Assembly: GCF_963678225.1 (NCBI RefSeq)
Contig: NZ_OY782764.1
Location: forward strand, 3,291,001 to 3,355,000
Source: an uncultured Cohaesibacter sp.
GTDB taxonomy: Bacteria > Pseudomonadota > Alphaproteobacteria > Rhizobiales > Cohaesibacteraceae
Direction of reading: 5' to 3'
DNA: 64,000 nucleotides
Shown here: positions 18,105-26,671 of the stretch, piece after piece
Layout of the letters: each line of letters starts with the position of its first letter
How positions within the stretch are numbered: position 1 is the stretch's first letter
Translations under genes and position numbers: made by a program
The notes under the pieces: generated by a model
What the model saw: only the letters and a program-made list of their open reading frames with translations
What the model was told of the DNA's origin: nothing
Databases searched by the model: none

Positions 18105-19124
18105 TCAGGCCTTGTCGAGAATGCTTAATGCCGTTTGTTCATCAGTAACGAGCACATTGATGAAATCTCCTCGCAACGCACCGAGCATAGAGGCCGTCTT
18201 GTCGGTGCCACCAGCAACGGCAATCCGTGTAGGAACCTGCCTGACTTCATCAAGAGTGATGCCCATCAGGCGATCATCTAGCGGCCCTTGGATCCAGTTG
18301 CCATCGGCGTCAAAGAAGCGCCCGGAAATCACGCCGACCGCGCCGTTGGCGATGTAATATTTGCTTTCCTCGGCATTGGTCAATCCACTGGCAAAAACGA
18401 GGCTGTTGTCCTTGACCGAACAGACGCCAAACAGAATCTTGTTGCAGGAGCGAATGCGTGCGAACTGTTCCTGAATGATGGTTTCCTTCAGCAAAGCGTC
18501 GCGCAATTCCTTATTGCTCAGAGCGGCCGGTGCATGGAGATTGGCAGTCTTTGCGTGCAGCTTGAGAGAAATGAGGGATACACACTCCTCTGAACTGAAG
18601 CCATCTGATGTGCCGCGCTGGCTGCCGACGACCTGAACCACATAGAGATTAGACATGGACTGGTCGGTCAGGTTGTTGGCAAGTGCCTGCACGGTGCGGC
18701 CCCAGGCAACGCCAACCACATCGTCAGGCGCCAAAGCCCCTTCAACAAAGCTCGCTCCGGCTTTGCCGATGCGTTGAGTGGGGGAAAGCAGGCCGCCATC
18801 GTCGGGTATAACCATGCATTCCTTAAGGCCGAATTTGTCCTTGAGGGTCTGCGCCAGATTGATGCTGGTGAGTAGGTCACTACGTACCGAGATCTTGATA
18901 TAGTGGTTAGCACGTGCTTCTTGTAGGTAATTGACAACAGTCGCGCGCGACACGCCTAATAGCGACGCGATCTGGTTCTGTGTTAATTCGTCATGGTAAT
19001 AAAGCCATGCCGCCCACAACCTGGGGTCGTTCTGATAAGTCGCCGGTGTTGCAACGCCATTCGCCGCCGGTGGTTTTCCCACCGAAGCCGTTTTCCCAGA
19101 CTGTGTTTTTGTCGGCGATTTCAT
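18105..19124 (-). CDS. SorC/DeoR-type sugar-binding transcriptional regulator
   Basis: A 339-residue regulator of the SorC family. A Lys/Ser/Thr/Ala-rich N-terminal tail (about 30 residues) precedes a helix-turn-helix (LTQNQIASLLGVSRATVVNYLQEAR, about 47-71), then a sugar-phosphate-binding domain of the NagB-like fold with GVAWGRTVQALA and GAVGVISGRFFDADG motifs. Erythritol regulators such as EryD belong to the same family. It is divergent from the sugar ABC operon across a 418-base gap and probably represses it until a phosphorylated intermediate accumulates. Confidence 0.88.
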   Translation of the reverse strand: MKSPTKTQSGKTASVGKPPAANGVATPATYQNDPRLWAAWLYYHDELTQNQIASLLGVSRATVVNYLQEARANHYIKISVRSDLLTSINLAQTLKDKFGLKECMVIPDDGGLLSPTQRIGKAGASFVEGALAPDDVVGVAWGRTVQALANNLTDQSMSNLYVVQVVGSQRGTSDGFSSEECVSLISLKLHAKTANLHAPAALSNKELRDALLKETIIQEQFARIRSCNKILFGVCSVKDNSLVFASGLTNAEESKYYIANGAVGVISGRFFDADGNWIQGPLDDRLMGITLDEVRQVPTRIAVAGGTDKTASMLGALRGDFINVLVTDEQTALSILDKA

Positions 19125-19542
19125 ATCCCTTAGGCCTTCCCGAACTTATATTTTTTCAATTGTCAAATTATTATAGCAAAAGTAATTGTGGTTGCAATCC
19201 CAAATAAATCAAGGGATTTGTGCAGTTACTATCTTCAATTTGACACTTGACAAAAATATCTGACAAAGGTTACCGTCCATGTGACGCAAGGATAACGGTA
19301 TCCAAACGTCACCGCTGCTTTTGCTGCTTTAATAGGTGTTTTACCCGAGTTCGGTCAAGTCCAAGCCAACTGGGAGCTGATAGGCTCGTCAGTTAACGGG
19401 AGATGTTTGGCTTGTCGAATGTTTGAGGGAGGGATCTTTCAAAGGGCATTGGCGGGTTCGATCGGGGTGAGGTCCGAGCGAACGAAAACCATTGGGCCGC
19501 GAACCTGGTTGTTGGGTTTGCGTCGCAATAAGGGAGGAATAT
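19125..19542. promoter_or_regulatory. Divergent regulatory region between the SorC gene and the sugar operon
   Basis: A 418-base gap without a supported gene. The half near the regulator is AT-rich and holds a 9-bp inverted repeat, TGTCAAATT at 19161-19169 and AATTTGACA at 19237-19245. Two overlapping -35-like TTGACA hexamers stand at 19240-19245 and 19247-19252, but I see no convincing -10 box at the right spacing. The half near the permease is GC-richer and otherwise featureless. SorC-family proteins bind such spaced palindromes, so this is the likely operator. Confidence 0.4.
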
Positions 19543-20559
19543 ATGTCCAATAGTGTGTCGAACAGGTCTCTGTGGCAATCCGTCACGTCCGACCGCCAGT
19601 TCAATTTTCTTGTTGTTGTCAATCTGCTGGTTCTAACGGCCGCGGTCTCCATTTCTGGAATTGACTTTGTCAACGCCTATAACCTTCAATCGATGGCTAT
19701 CCAGATCCCCGAGCTCGGGCTTCTCGCAATTGGCGTGACCCTGGCGATGATTTCGGGCAACGGTGGCATTGATTTGTCTGGCATCGCGTTGGCCAACCTT
19801 TCAGGCATCACGGCAGCCTTGCTGGTCCCCCAATTCATCTCACCTGATGATAGTCCGATGACATATGTTTTCGCCTTCGGATTTGTCTGTCTGTGTGTTG
19901 GCTTTGTTGGTGGCATCGTCAATGGTCTGTTGGTGTCTCGTGCCAATCTGACGCCGATCATCGCAACACTTGGTACCTCGCTTGCCTTTACAGGGGTGAG
20001 TGTTGTTCTGACCAACGGGTCCGGTGTGCGCCTGGGTTATATCGAGCCGCTTGATGCATTCGGTCATTCGCCCATCATGGGGGTTCCGATGTGCTTTGCC
20101 CTGTTCATGGTCATTGCCATCATTATCGGTGCTGTTCTGCGTTTCACACCATTCGGAACGCGGCTCTTCCTCCTTGGAAGCAACCCGAAAGCCGCTCGCT
20201 TTGCCGGTTTTAATGAAAAGAGACTGTTTCTGACGGCCTACACCATTTCCGGCATGTTGGCTTCGGTTGCCGGTTTCATCATTGCTGCGCGTATTTCGAG
20301 CGTCAAATGGGACTATGGCACCTCTTATGTCCTCATCGCCATCCTGATCGTTGTGATGGCAGGCGTGAAGCCTGAAGGGGGATATGGCCGCATCTCATGC
20401 GTGATCCTGTCAGCGGCTGCGCTGCAGATTCTATCGAGTATGTTCAATTTCCTGAACATCTCGAACTTTTTCCGGGACTTCGCCTGGGGCGTTCTTCTGC
20501 TGGTCTTCTTGGCTGTGTCCAAGTTTGATCTCAGGATCTGGCGCCTCACCAAATCTTAA
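19543..20559 (+). CDS. Sugar ABC transporter permease (RbsC/LsrC-like), first
   Basis: A 338-residue permease of the branched-chain/ribose family with about nine to ten hydrophobic spans. It shows the ISGNGGIDLSG motif near residues 85-95 and the GSNPKAARFAGFNEKR cytoplasmic loop that contacts the ATPase. The ATG at 19543 is preceded by GGGAGGAAT; the frame continues 17 codons upstream but that stretch has no ribosome site. A second permease gene lies in the same operon, so the channel is a heterodimer, as in Lsr systems. Confidence 0.9.
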   Translation: MSNSVSNRSLWQSVTSDRQFNFLVVVNLLVLTAAVSISGIDFVNAYNLQSMAIQIPELGLLAIGVTLAMISGNGGIDLSGIALANLSGITAALLVPQFISPDDSPMTYVFAFGFVCLCVGFVGGIVNGLLVSRANLTPIIATLGTSLAFTGVSVVLTNGSGVRLGYIEPLDAFGHSPIMGVPMCFALFMVIAIIIGAVLRFTPFGTRLFLLGSNPKAARFAGFNEKRLFLTAYTISGMLASVAGFIIAARISSVKWDYGTSYVLIAILIVVMAGVKPEGGYGRISCVILSAAALQILSSMFNFLNISNFFRDFAWGVLLLVFLAVSKFDLRIWRLTKS

Positions 20560-20580
20560 AAAAGGGAAGGACCGGTCTGT

Positions 20581-20603
20581 CCGGCAGGCACCCTCGATGC
20601 CGG
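20581..20603 (+). other. Short stem-loop between permease and binding-protein genes
   Basis: CCGGCA (20581-20586) pairs with TGCCGG (20598-20603) in the 100-base gap before the binding-protein gene. No T run follows. It may mark an mRNA processing point; function unproven. Confidence 0.35.
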
Positions 20604-20659
20604 GCATGTGAGCCAGAGGGAGTTCTTTAAGGTTTTAGGGAGAGAAAGGAACTACCGCA

Positions 20660-21664
20660 ATGTCTAAACTTAACAAACTCGCAATGTGCGCCCTGATGGT
20701 GGGAACAATGTTCTCGGGAGGTCAGGCTGTTGCACAAGACGACAAGGAAATCGTTACCGTCGTCAAACTGCTCGGCGAAACCTGGTTCCGCCGCATGGAT
20801 GAAGGTGTCAAGGAATATGGTGAAGTTACCGAAGGTGTAACCACCAAGGAAATCGGCCCGGGTAAGGGTGATGCAGCTCAGCAGGTCCGCCTGGTCGAAG
20901 ACTTGATCGCAAAGGGCGTAGACGCCATTGCGGTCGTACCATTTGACCCGCCAATGATGGAAGGTGCCCTGAAGCGCGCCATGGACCGCGGCATCACCGT
21001 CATTACCCACGAAGCTTCCAACCTGAAAAACACCCAGGTCGACATGGAAGCGTTCGACAATGATGCCTTCGGCGCGCACTTCAACGACCAGATCGCCAAA
21101 TGCATGGGCGAAGAAGGTACCTGGACATCTTTCGTTGGCTCGCTCGGCAGCCTGACTCACGTGCAGTGGGCTGATGCTTCTGCGGCAAATGCCGAAGAAA
21201 AATATCCGAATATGAAACTCGTCTCCGCAAAGAATGAGTCGTTCAACGATGCAAACACCGCTTATAACAAAGCCAAGGAACTTCTGAAAAAGTATCCTGA
21301 CATCAAAGGCTTCCAGGGCGGTTCTGCTGTTGACGTGATCGGCATCGGTCGCGCCATCGAAGAAGCCGGGCTGACCGGTAAGGTTTGTGTCTATGGTATC
21401 GGTATGCCTACCGATACGAGCCGCTACCTCAAGAGTGGTGCTGTCACCGGCATCAGCCTTTGGGATCCGAAAGACGCCGGCTTCATCATGAACAAGATCG
21501 CGCATCTGGTTCTCAATGGTGAAGAACTCAAAGACGGCATGGATCTGGGCGTTCCTGGCTACACCAACATGAAACTGAAAAAAGGCCCGGGCAAAGGGGT
21601 TCTTCTTGTTGGTCAGGCTTGGCTCGATATCAACAAGGACAATGTCGACGAATATCAATTCTAA
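20660..21664 (+). CDS. Sugar ABC transporter periplasmic binding protein (RbsB/LsrB-like)
   Basis: A 334-residue exported protein of the periplasmic-binding-protein family 4. Signal peptide about 1-25, ending SGGQAVA. The mature protein has the LsrB/rhamnose-type features GKGDAAQQVRLVEDLIAKGVDAIAVVPFDP and GVDVIGIGRAIEEAG-like segments. AGGGAGAGAAAGGAAC precedes the ATG. In this subfamily ligands range from AI-2 to rhamnose, ribose and polyols. The neighbouring kinases and isomerase favour a tetrose or pentose-like ketose or polyol, but the ligand is not determined. Confidence 0.9.
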   Translation: MSKLNKLAMCALMVGTMFSGGQAVAQDDKEIVTVVKLLGETWFRRMDEGVKEYGEVTEGVTTKEIGPGKGDAAQQVRLVEDLIAKGVDAIAVVPFDPPMMEGALKRAMDRGITVITHEASNLKNTQVDMEAFDNDAFGAHFNDQIAKCMGEEGTWTSFVGSLGSLTHVQWADASAANAEEKYPNMKLVSAKNESFNDANTAYNKAKELLKKYPDIKGFQGGSAVDVIGIGRAIEEAGLTGKVCVYGIGMPTDTSRYLKSGAVTGISLWDPKDAGFIMNKIAHLVLNGEELKDGMDLGVPGYTNMKLKKGPGKGVLLVGQAWLDINKDNVDEYQF

Positions 21665-21735
21665 GACAAAGTCTTGAAGGTTGATGGAGTTTTTTCGCGC
21701 AGCAGCCAGCAAAGGTTCCTTTCGCGGAAATCTCC

Positions 21736-21772
21736 CCGGAAGAGCGTCTTCCGGCAACGGGTGACGCTCTTC
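21736..21772 (+). other. Two mutually exclusive hairpins downstream of the sugar binding-protein gene
   Basis: CCGGAAGA (21736-21743) pairs perfectly with TCTTCCGG (21747-21754). Alternatively GAAGAGCGTC (21739-21748) pairs perfectly with GACGCTCTTC (21763-21772). The two structures share bases 21739-21748 and cannot form together. They stand 72 bases after the binding-protein stop, within a 359-base leader before the ATPase gene. No T run follows, so processing, stability or a switch-like role is more likely than plain termination. Confidence 0.55.
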
Positions 21773-21910
21773 AGGCCAAAGGATGCAGTCAATCACAAGA
21801 GCCTGCTTCTCACTTTGAGCGAATTGGAAAGCACAAAGGGAAGCGGGGCAGAGGGGCTGCATCAAAATTGGCGCCACGCCATGAGGACACGGCGCTAAGG
21901 TTTACTCATA

Positions 21911-21956
21911 GACACAAAACCCTCTTGGTCTGTGTCGAACGGTCGTCTCTCCGTTC
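21911..21956 (+). other. Tandem stem-loops in the leader of the sugar ATPase gene
   Basis: GACACA (21911-21916) pairs with TGTGTC (21931-21936), with ACC/GGT pairing inside; directly after it GAACGG (21937-21942) pairs with CCGTTC (21951-21956). A CCCCTTTTTC stretch follows about 10 bases later. With the hairpins at 21736-21772 they make the 359-base gap (21665-22023) a structured intercistronic region with no gene I can support. Partial termination is plausible. Confidence 0.45.
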
Positions 21957-22023
21957 AGATTTGGCCCCTTTTTCGTAAAAACCGGAGCTGATCGCGAGGA
22001 ACCGAGGGTTTGCGGGATATAGC

Positions 22024-23613
22024 ATGAATAGCATAGGCACCATTCCCAAGTTTTCTCAGGTTGATGCGGAAGCATCTCAGGATGAAACGCCATTTCTGGA
22101 AGTCCGTGGGATCCATAAGCGCTTTGGCGGCGTCCATGCCCTGCGCGGTATAGATCTCTGCATCCATCCGGGTCAGATTTATCACCTCATGGGTGAAAAT
22201 GGCTGCGGCAAGAGTACGCTCATCAAAATCATTTCAGGTGCGCAGCCTGCTGATGAGGGGGAGATCCTGATCAGCGGAGAAAAGGTTTCGGGGTTGGATC
22301 CTCTGGGCGCTCTGAGGAACGGCATTGAGACCGTGTATCAGGATCTGTCGCTCCTGCCAAACCTAACCGTCACCGAGAATATTGCCCTTTCGGAACAACT
22401 GGTGGGTGCCGATGGCAAGCTGTCGCGAAGCCTTGATCTTGGCAAATTGAAAGAAACAGCAACGCGGGCGCTCAAATCCGTGAATTTGCCGACGGACGCA
22501 CGTTTCTGCTCGACGGAAGTCTCCAGGCTTCCCATCGCGACCCGGCAGTTGATCGCAATTGCACGCGCTATCGCTTCGGACGCAAAACTTGTGATCATGG
22601 ATGAACCGACCGCAGCGCTGACCAAGCGCGAGGTCGACAATCTGATTGAAATTGTTGACCAGTTGCGCAGTCGCGGTGTCGCTGTCTTGTTCGTGACCCA
22701 CAAACTTGATGAGGTCATGTCCATTGGTGGTCATTTCATTATCATGCGTGATGGCGAAAAGGTACAGGAAGGCGATGTTGCCGGACACCAGAAGAGCGAT
22801 TTGAGCTACTGGATGACCGGGCGCAAGATTGATGTCGTGCGCTATCGCTCAACGGAGATCGGTGAAAAGGATCTGCTCGTTGTCGGTGGACTGAAACGGC
22901 GCAACGCCTTTGCGGACGTTTCCTTCTCTCTGGCTCATGGCGAGATCATCGGTGTTACGGGGTTGCTGGACTCTGGCCGCAACGAGCTGGCGCGCGCCCT
23001 GGCTGGCGTTGAACCGGCTGACGGGGGCTCGGTTGTGCTGGACGGCAAGACCATTCATCTGCGCCGACCGGTGGATGCCATTAAGGAACAGATCGGCTAT
23101 GTGCCGGAGGATCGATTGTCTGAGGGACTGTTCCTGACCAAGCCCATTCAATCCAACATTATTGCCCAGATCCTTGACGACTTGCGCGACAAGTTCGGCA
23201 TGATTAGCAAGTTGCGCAGCAAGAAAATGGCCGAGCGACTGGTCAAGGACCTTCAGATCGTGATCGCCAATCTCGATGATCCGGTTCAATCCCTTTCGGG
23301 TGGCAACCAGCAGCGCGTTCTGATCGGACGGGGCCTTACCATCGTGCCTAAGGTCTTCGTCTTGCACGGACCGACCGTTGGCGTTGATGTCGGGTCAAAG
23401 GATACAATTTTCCGCATCATTCAAAAGCTTGCCAGTCAGGGCATGGGCGTGATCATCGTCAGCGATGACCTGCCCGAGTTGCTTCAGAACTGCGACCGCA
23501 TCCTCGTTATGCGTCGGGGCAGGGTGGTTGAAACATTCGAAGCGGAAAATTTGGAAGAAAATACCCTTTACCAGGCAATGGTAGCGGAAAATTCAACGGG
23601 GAAACGGTCATGA
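22024..23613 (+). CDS. Sugar ABC transporter ATP-binding protein with two nucleotide-binding domains (RbsA/LsrA-like)
   Basis: A 529-residue two-domain ATPase. Domain 1 has Walker A GENGCGKST (57-65) and Walker B VIMDEPT (190-196) but a poor signature, VSRLPIATRQ (166-175). Domain 2 has a canonical signature LSGGNQQ (424-430), a degenerate Walker A (GLLDSGRNE, 313-321) and an abnormal Walker B, VLHGPT (446-451), in which the usual Asp-Glu is His-Gly. One composite site (domain 1 Walker motifs with domain 2 signature) should work and the other should not. Asymmetry is common in this family, but loss of both acidic residues is notable. Stop overlaps the next ATG. Confidence 0.92.
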   Translation: MNSIGTIPKFSQVDAEASQDETPFLEVRGIHKRFGGVHALRGIDLCIHPGQIYHLMGENGCGKSTLIKIISGAQPADEGEILISGEKVSGLDPLGALRNGIETVYQDLSLLPNLTVTENIALSEQLVGADGKLSRSLDLGKLKETATRALKSVNLPTDARFCSTEVSRLPIATRQLIAIARAIASDAKLVIMDEPTAALTKREVDNLIEIVDQLRSRGVAVLFVTHKLDEVMSIGGHFIIMRDGEKVQEGDVAGHQKSDLSYWMTGRKIDVVRYRSTEIGEKDLLVVGGLKRRNAFADVSFSLAHGEIIGVTGLLDSGRNELARALAGVEPADGGSVVLDGKTIHLRRPVDAIKEQIGYVPEDRLSEGLFLTKPIQSNIIAQILDDLRDKFGMISKLRSKKMAERLVKDLQIVIANLDDPVQSLSGGNQQRVLIGRGLTIVPKVFVLHGPTVGVDVGSKDTIFRIIQKLASQGMGVIIVSDDLPELLQNCDRILVMRRGRVVETFEAENLEENTLYQAMVAENSTGKRS

Positions 23614-24641
23614 GTGATTTTACAATAGACAGCATCAACGGCGAGAAAAGCGACAGCCAGATCTCCCGTATTGCGAGCTGGATGATCCGCTATCCGCCGA
23701 TATTCACTCTGCTCTTGATTGTGGTCGTCTGTGTCGTGATCGGTACGATATCTCCGGAATTCTGGCAGATTTCCAACATCTTCGATATTGCCCGTGCGTC
23801 TGTAGTAACAGGATTGTTCGGACTTGGCTTTCTGGTCATTCTGGCCGCTGGCGGCATCGATATGTCCTTTGCAGCCATTGCTGGTCTGATGATGTATTGG
23901 ATCACTACAGCCGTTGCTGCCTATATGCCATGGCTGCCGATGCCGGTCATCATTCTGATGGCTGCTCTTGGGGGGATGATCATCGGTGTCGGCAACGGCC
24001 TGTTGGTACACTATCTCAAGGCTCCGGCACTTATCGTGACCATCGGAACGCAGTATGTGATCCATGGCTTCCTTCTGACTTTCATCGGCACGGAACTATT
24101 CGTCAACATTCCTCTCTCCATGGAGAATTTCGGTAAAGCCGAACTGATGCGGGTCGGCACACAAAGTGGCTCGATCGCCATTCTGCCAGCCTATGTTCTG
24201 GTACTGGTTGTTGCCGCTTTGGTCACATGGTGGATTTTGAACCGTACGCTGATGGGCCGCGCCATCTTTGCTGTCGGCGGCAGCGCAGGCATCGCCGAGC
24301 GACTCGGCTATGATCATCGTAAAGTGCAGGTTTTCGTCTTTGCCTATGCCGGACTTCTGGCTGGTATCGCGGGTGTTATCCATGTGGCGAGCAACCGTCT
24401 GGCAAACCCGTTCGATCTCTCCGGTAACGAGTTGAATGTGATTGCGGCCGTCGTTCTGGGCGGAGCGCGGATCACCGGCGGTGGCGGCACGGTTATCGGC
24501 GCCATGCTCGGGGTCGTGTTGATCACGCTGGTTGACAATGTCCTCATTCTGGCTGGCATCCCGAGCACTTGGCAAACGTTTGTTATCGGATGTTTCATCA
24601 TCCTGGCCGGGGCTCTTTTCGCCAACTCGTCAAACCGGTGA
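23610..24641 (+). CDS. Sugar ABC transporter permease (RbsC/LsrD-like), second
   Basis: A 343-residue permease of the ribose/AI-2 family with about nine to ten membrane spans. The family motif AAGGIDMSFAAIAGL is near residues 85-99, the cytoplasmic loop is GGSAGIAERLGYDHRKVQ, and the late GGARITGGGGTVIGAMLGV segment is standard. It overlaps the ATPase stop by four bases. With the permease at 19543 it forms a heterodimeric channel. Confidence 0.92.
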   Translation: MSDFTIDSINGEKSDSQISRIASWMIRYPPIFTLLLIVVVCVVIGTISPEFWQISNIFDIARASVVTGLFGLGFLVILAAGGIDMSFAAIAGLMMYWITTAVAAYMPWLPMPVIILMAALGGMIIGVGNGLLVHYLKAPALIVTIGTQYVIHGFLLTFIGTELFVNIPLSMENFGKAELMRVGTQSGSIAILPAYVLVLVVAALVTWWILNRTLMGRAIFAVGGSAGIAERLGYDHRKVQVFVFAYAGLLAGIAGVIHVASNRLANPFDLSGNELNVIAAVVLGGARITGGGGTVIGAMLGVVLITLVDNVLILAGIPSTWQTFVIGCFIILAGALFANSSNR

Positions 24642-24686
24642 TGAGGCGTATGGTTGAAGCGCCAAACCGGCATTGAATGTTATTTT

Positions 24687-24723
24687 CGGTCAGCGCCTGC
24701 TTCTTTAAAGAAGAAGCTGACCG
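24687..24723 (+). other. Stem-loop between transport and catabolic genes
   Basis: CGGTCAGC (24687-24694) pairs with GCTGACCG (24716-24723), enclosing the palindrome CTTCTTTAAAGAAG (24700-24713). It separates the second permease from the kinase gene. No T run follows. It may uncouple transporter and enzyme mRNA levels. Confidence 0.5.
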
Positions 24724-24816
24724 GAGACCCTGAAATCAAAGGTATGGCCATGGTGCGGGAGGCTGAACAATGCGCACCGAGGCTATAGTCGAAAAGTCTA
24801 CTGCAAGGAGGAAATC

Positions 24817-25767
24817 ATGGCTTTTGATGTAAGTGTGGTTGGACTGTATATTCTGGATATCCTTGGCCGACCCGTAGAAGAAATCCCACCGGGAGGACAG
24901 CTACGCTTCATCGACGAGATTCGTTTGACTGTCGCTGGAACGGCGGGAGGATCGGCAATCGATTGTGCTAAACTCGGGCTCAATACCCGCGCGGTTGGTG
25001 CCATCGGTGATGACGAAAAGGGCGATTTCATTCTGCACACACTGACCGGCTTCGGCGTCGATATCGCCGAAATGCGCAAGCTAACCGGTGTGCCCACATC
25101 GTCCACAATTCTCAATGTTCGGCCCAACGGCGACCGTCCGGCATTGCATCGCCGTGGTGCATCCGATGAGCTGAGCCTTGGCGAAAAGGACTATCCGGCC
25201 ATTCTGGATGCCAAATTTGTGCATGTCGGCGGTATGCCTCTGCTAGCCAAACTGGACGGCGCTCCGACTACAGCATTGCTGAAAGCGGCCAAGGGAGCCG
25301 GATGTCAGACGACATTTGACCTTTTGTCCGCTACAGCTGAAACGCTGGATGTGCTCAAGCCATCGCTACCATTTGTCGATTATTTCGTTCCCAGCATCGA
25401 AGATGCCGAAGCCATGTGTGGCCTGAGCGTTCCTGAAGATGCCGCAAAATTCTTCCTTGATGCCGGGGCTACCAATTGCTGTCTGACCATGGGCGGAGAC
25501 GGTTGCATTGTGGCGACACAGGACACCATGTTCCGGCTGCCTGCTTTTGATATTGACGTCAAGGATACGACCGGCTGCGGCGATGCCTTCACGGCAGGTC
25601 TGATTGCAGGTCTTAATCACGGTTGGGATATCGAAAAGGCAGCACGATTTGCTTCGGCATGTGGCGCATTGGTGTCCACTGGCCTTGGATCGGACGCGGG
25701 TATCGTCAGCTTTGAAGAAACCGAAAAACTCATGAATTCGGCCCCCACTTTGCCAATGGCCAGCTGA
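24817..25767 (+). CDS. PfkB-family carbohydrate kinase
   Basis: A 316-residue ribokinase-like kinase. The N-terminal glycine pair AGGSAIDCAKLG (about 46-58) contacts the sugar and the C-terminal DTTGCGDAFTAGL (about 248-260) holds the anion hole and catalytic Asp. AAGGAGG precedes the ATG. It phosphorylates a ketose or similar sugar with ATP. Its neighbour is a class II aldolase, so a ketose phosphate cleaved to dihydroxyacetone phosphate and an aldehyde is plausible. Substrate not identified. Confidence 0.88.
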   Translation: MAFDVSVVGLYILDILGRPVEEIPPGGQLRFIDEIRLTVAGTAGGSAIDCAKLGLNTRAVGAIGDDEKGDFILHTLTGFGVDIAEMRKLTGVPTSSTILNVRPNGDRPALHRRGASDELSLGEKDYPAILDAKFVHVGGMPLLAKLDGAPTTALLKAAKGAGCQTTFDLLSATAETLDVLKPSLPFVDYFVPSIEDAEAMCGLSVPEDAAKFFLDAGATNCCLTMGGDGCIVATQDTMFRLPAFDIDVKDTTGCGDAFTAGLIAGLNHGWDIEKAARFASACGALVSTGLGSDAGIVSFEETEKLMNSAPTLPMAS

Positions 25768-25931
25768 ATACGGCCTGAAGCAAGCGGGTAGGACCACCTG
25801 TAATTCATAACGAAACAAACCGTTCAATCTGACGCGTACAAGGGCAGGAGAATGTCCTTGGCGCCGGAAACAGGAGAACTGTGCTGATTTTCTAGAAGAC
25901 CAGCCGCTCCGTCCAAACTGGAGGAAGGACG

Positions 25932-26585
25932 ATGGAAGAATTAGAGCTGCGGCAAGAGATGGTTGCGGCATGTCGACGAATGAATGACATTGGCCTCAAT
26001 CAGGGAACATCAGGAAACATTTCAGCCCGGAGCGGTGACAAGATCCTGATAACGCCAACCTCGTTGCCGTATGACGAAATGGAAGCCGAAGACATCGTTG
26101 CGATGGATGCGGATGGCAATTTTGAAGGTGCCCGCAAACCCTCATCAGAGTGGCGTTTCCATCACGATATTCTCACCAATCGCCTTGATGTGGATGCGGT
26201 AATGCATTGCCATTCGACGCATGCCACAGCGCTCGCTTGCCACCAGATGGGCATCCAGAGTTTTCACTATATGGTCGCGGTTGCTGGCGGCAACGATATC
26301 CGTTGTGCCCCATACGCAACATTCGGCACGCAGGCTCTTTCGGATTCTGCTCTAGAAGCGCTCGAAGGACGCAAGGCCTGCCTCTTGGGCCAGCATGGTC
26401 AGATTGCTCTGGGTGGCACCATAAAGCAGGCGTTTGCTCTGGCGATCGAGGTGGAAACACTCGCACACATGTATATCACCGCACGCCAGATGGGTGAACC
26501 ACCGGTTCTCTCGAGTGAAGAGATGGTGCGCGTCATGAACCAAATGAAACAGATGCAATATGGGGTGACCAGAAGCCAGCAGTAG
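25932..26585 (+). CDS. Class II aldolase, L-fuculose-phosphate aldolase type
   Basis: A 217-residue zinc aldolase of the FucA/AraD family. E73 (SSEW), H92 and H94 (HCHSTH) and H155 (GQHGQ) fall at exactly the residue numbers of E. coli FucA's catalytic and zinc residues, as I recall them. The TSGNIS and TPTSLPYDEM motifs that bind the phosphate are intact. GGAGGAAGGACG precedes the ATG. It would split a ketose 1-phosphate to dihydroxyacetone phosphate and an aldehyde. The preceding kinase probably supplies its substrate. Confidence 0.9.
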   Translation: MEELELRQEMVAACRRMNDIGLNQGTSGNISARSGDKILITPTSLPYDEMEAEDIVAMDADGNFEGARKPSSEWRFHHDILTNRLDVDAVMHCHSTHATALACHQMGIQSFHYMVAVAGGNDIRCAPYATFGTQALSDSALEALEGRKACLLGQHGQIALGGTIKQAFALAIEVETLAHMYITARQMGEPPVLSSEEMVRVMNQMKQMQYGVTRSQQ

Positions 26586-26671
26586 CCTCAGGGCGCTGGG
26601 GCGCATTGTTGGCGATATGTCTGCCTCTGCGATGTCAGACTCTCCCATGAAAAGTACGATGGAGAAAGCAA

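Noticed and set aside
19240-19275. Sigma-70 promoter with doubled TTGACA before the sugar operon
   Set aside because: The hexamers are good, but at 17-base spacing the -10 positions read ACAAAG and TTACCG, too far from TATAAT to assert a promoter.
20627-21877. 416-codon minus-strand frame across the sugar binding-protein gene
   Set aside because: Long only because of codon bias on the coding strand; composition unlike a real protein.
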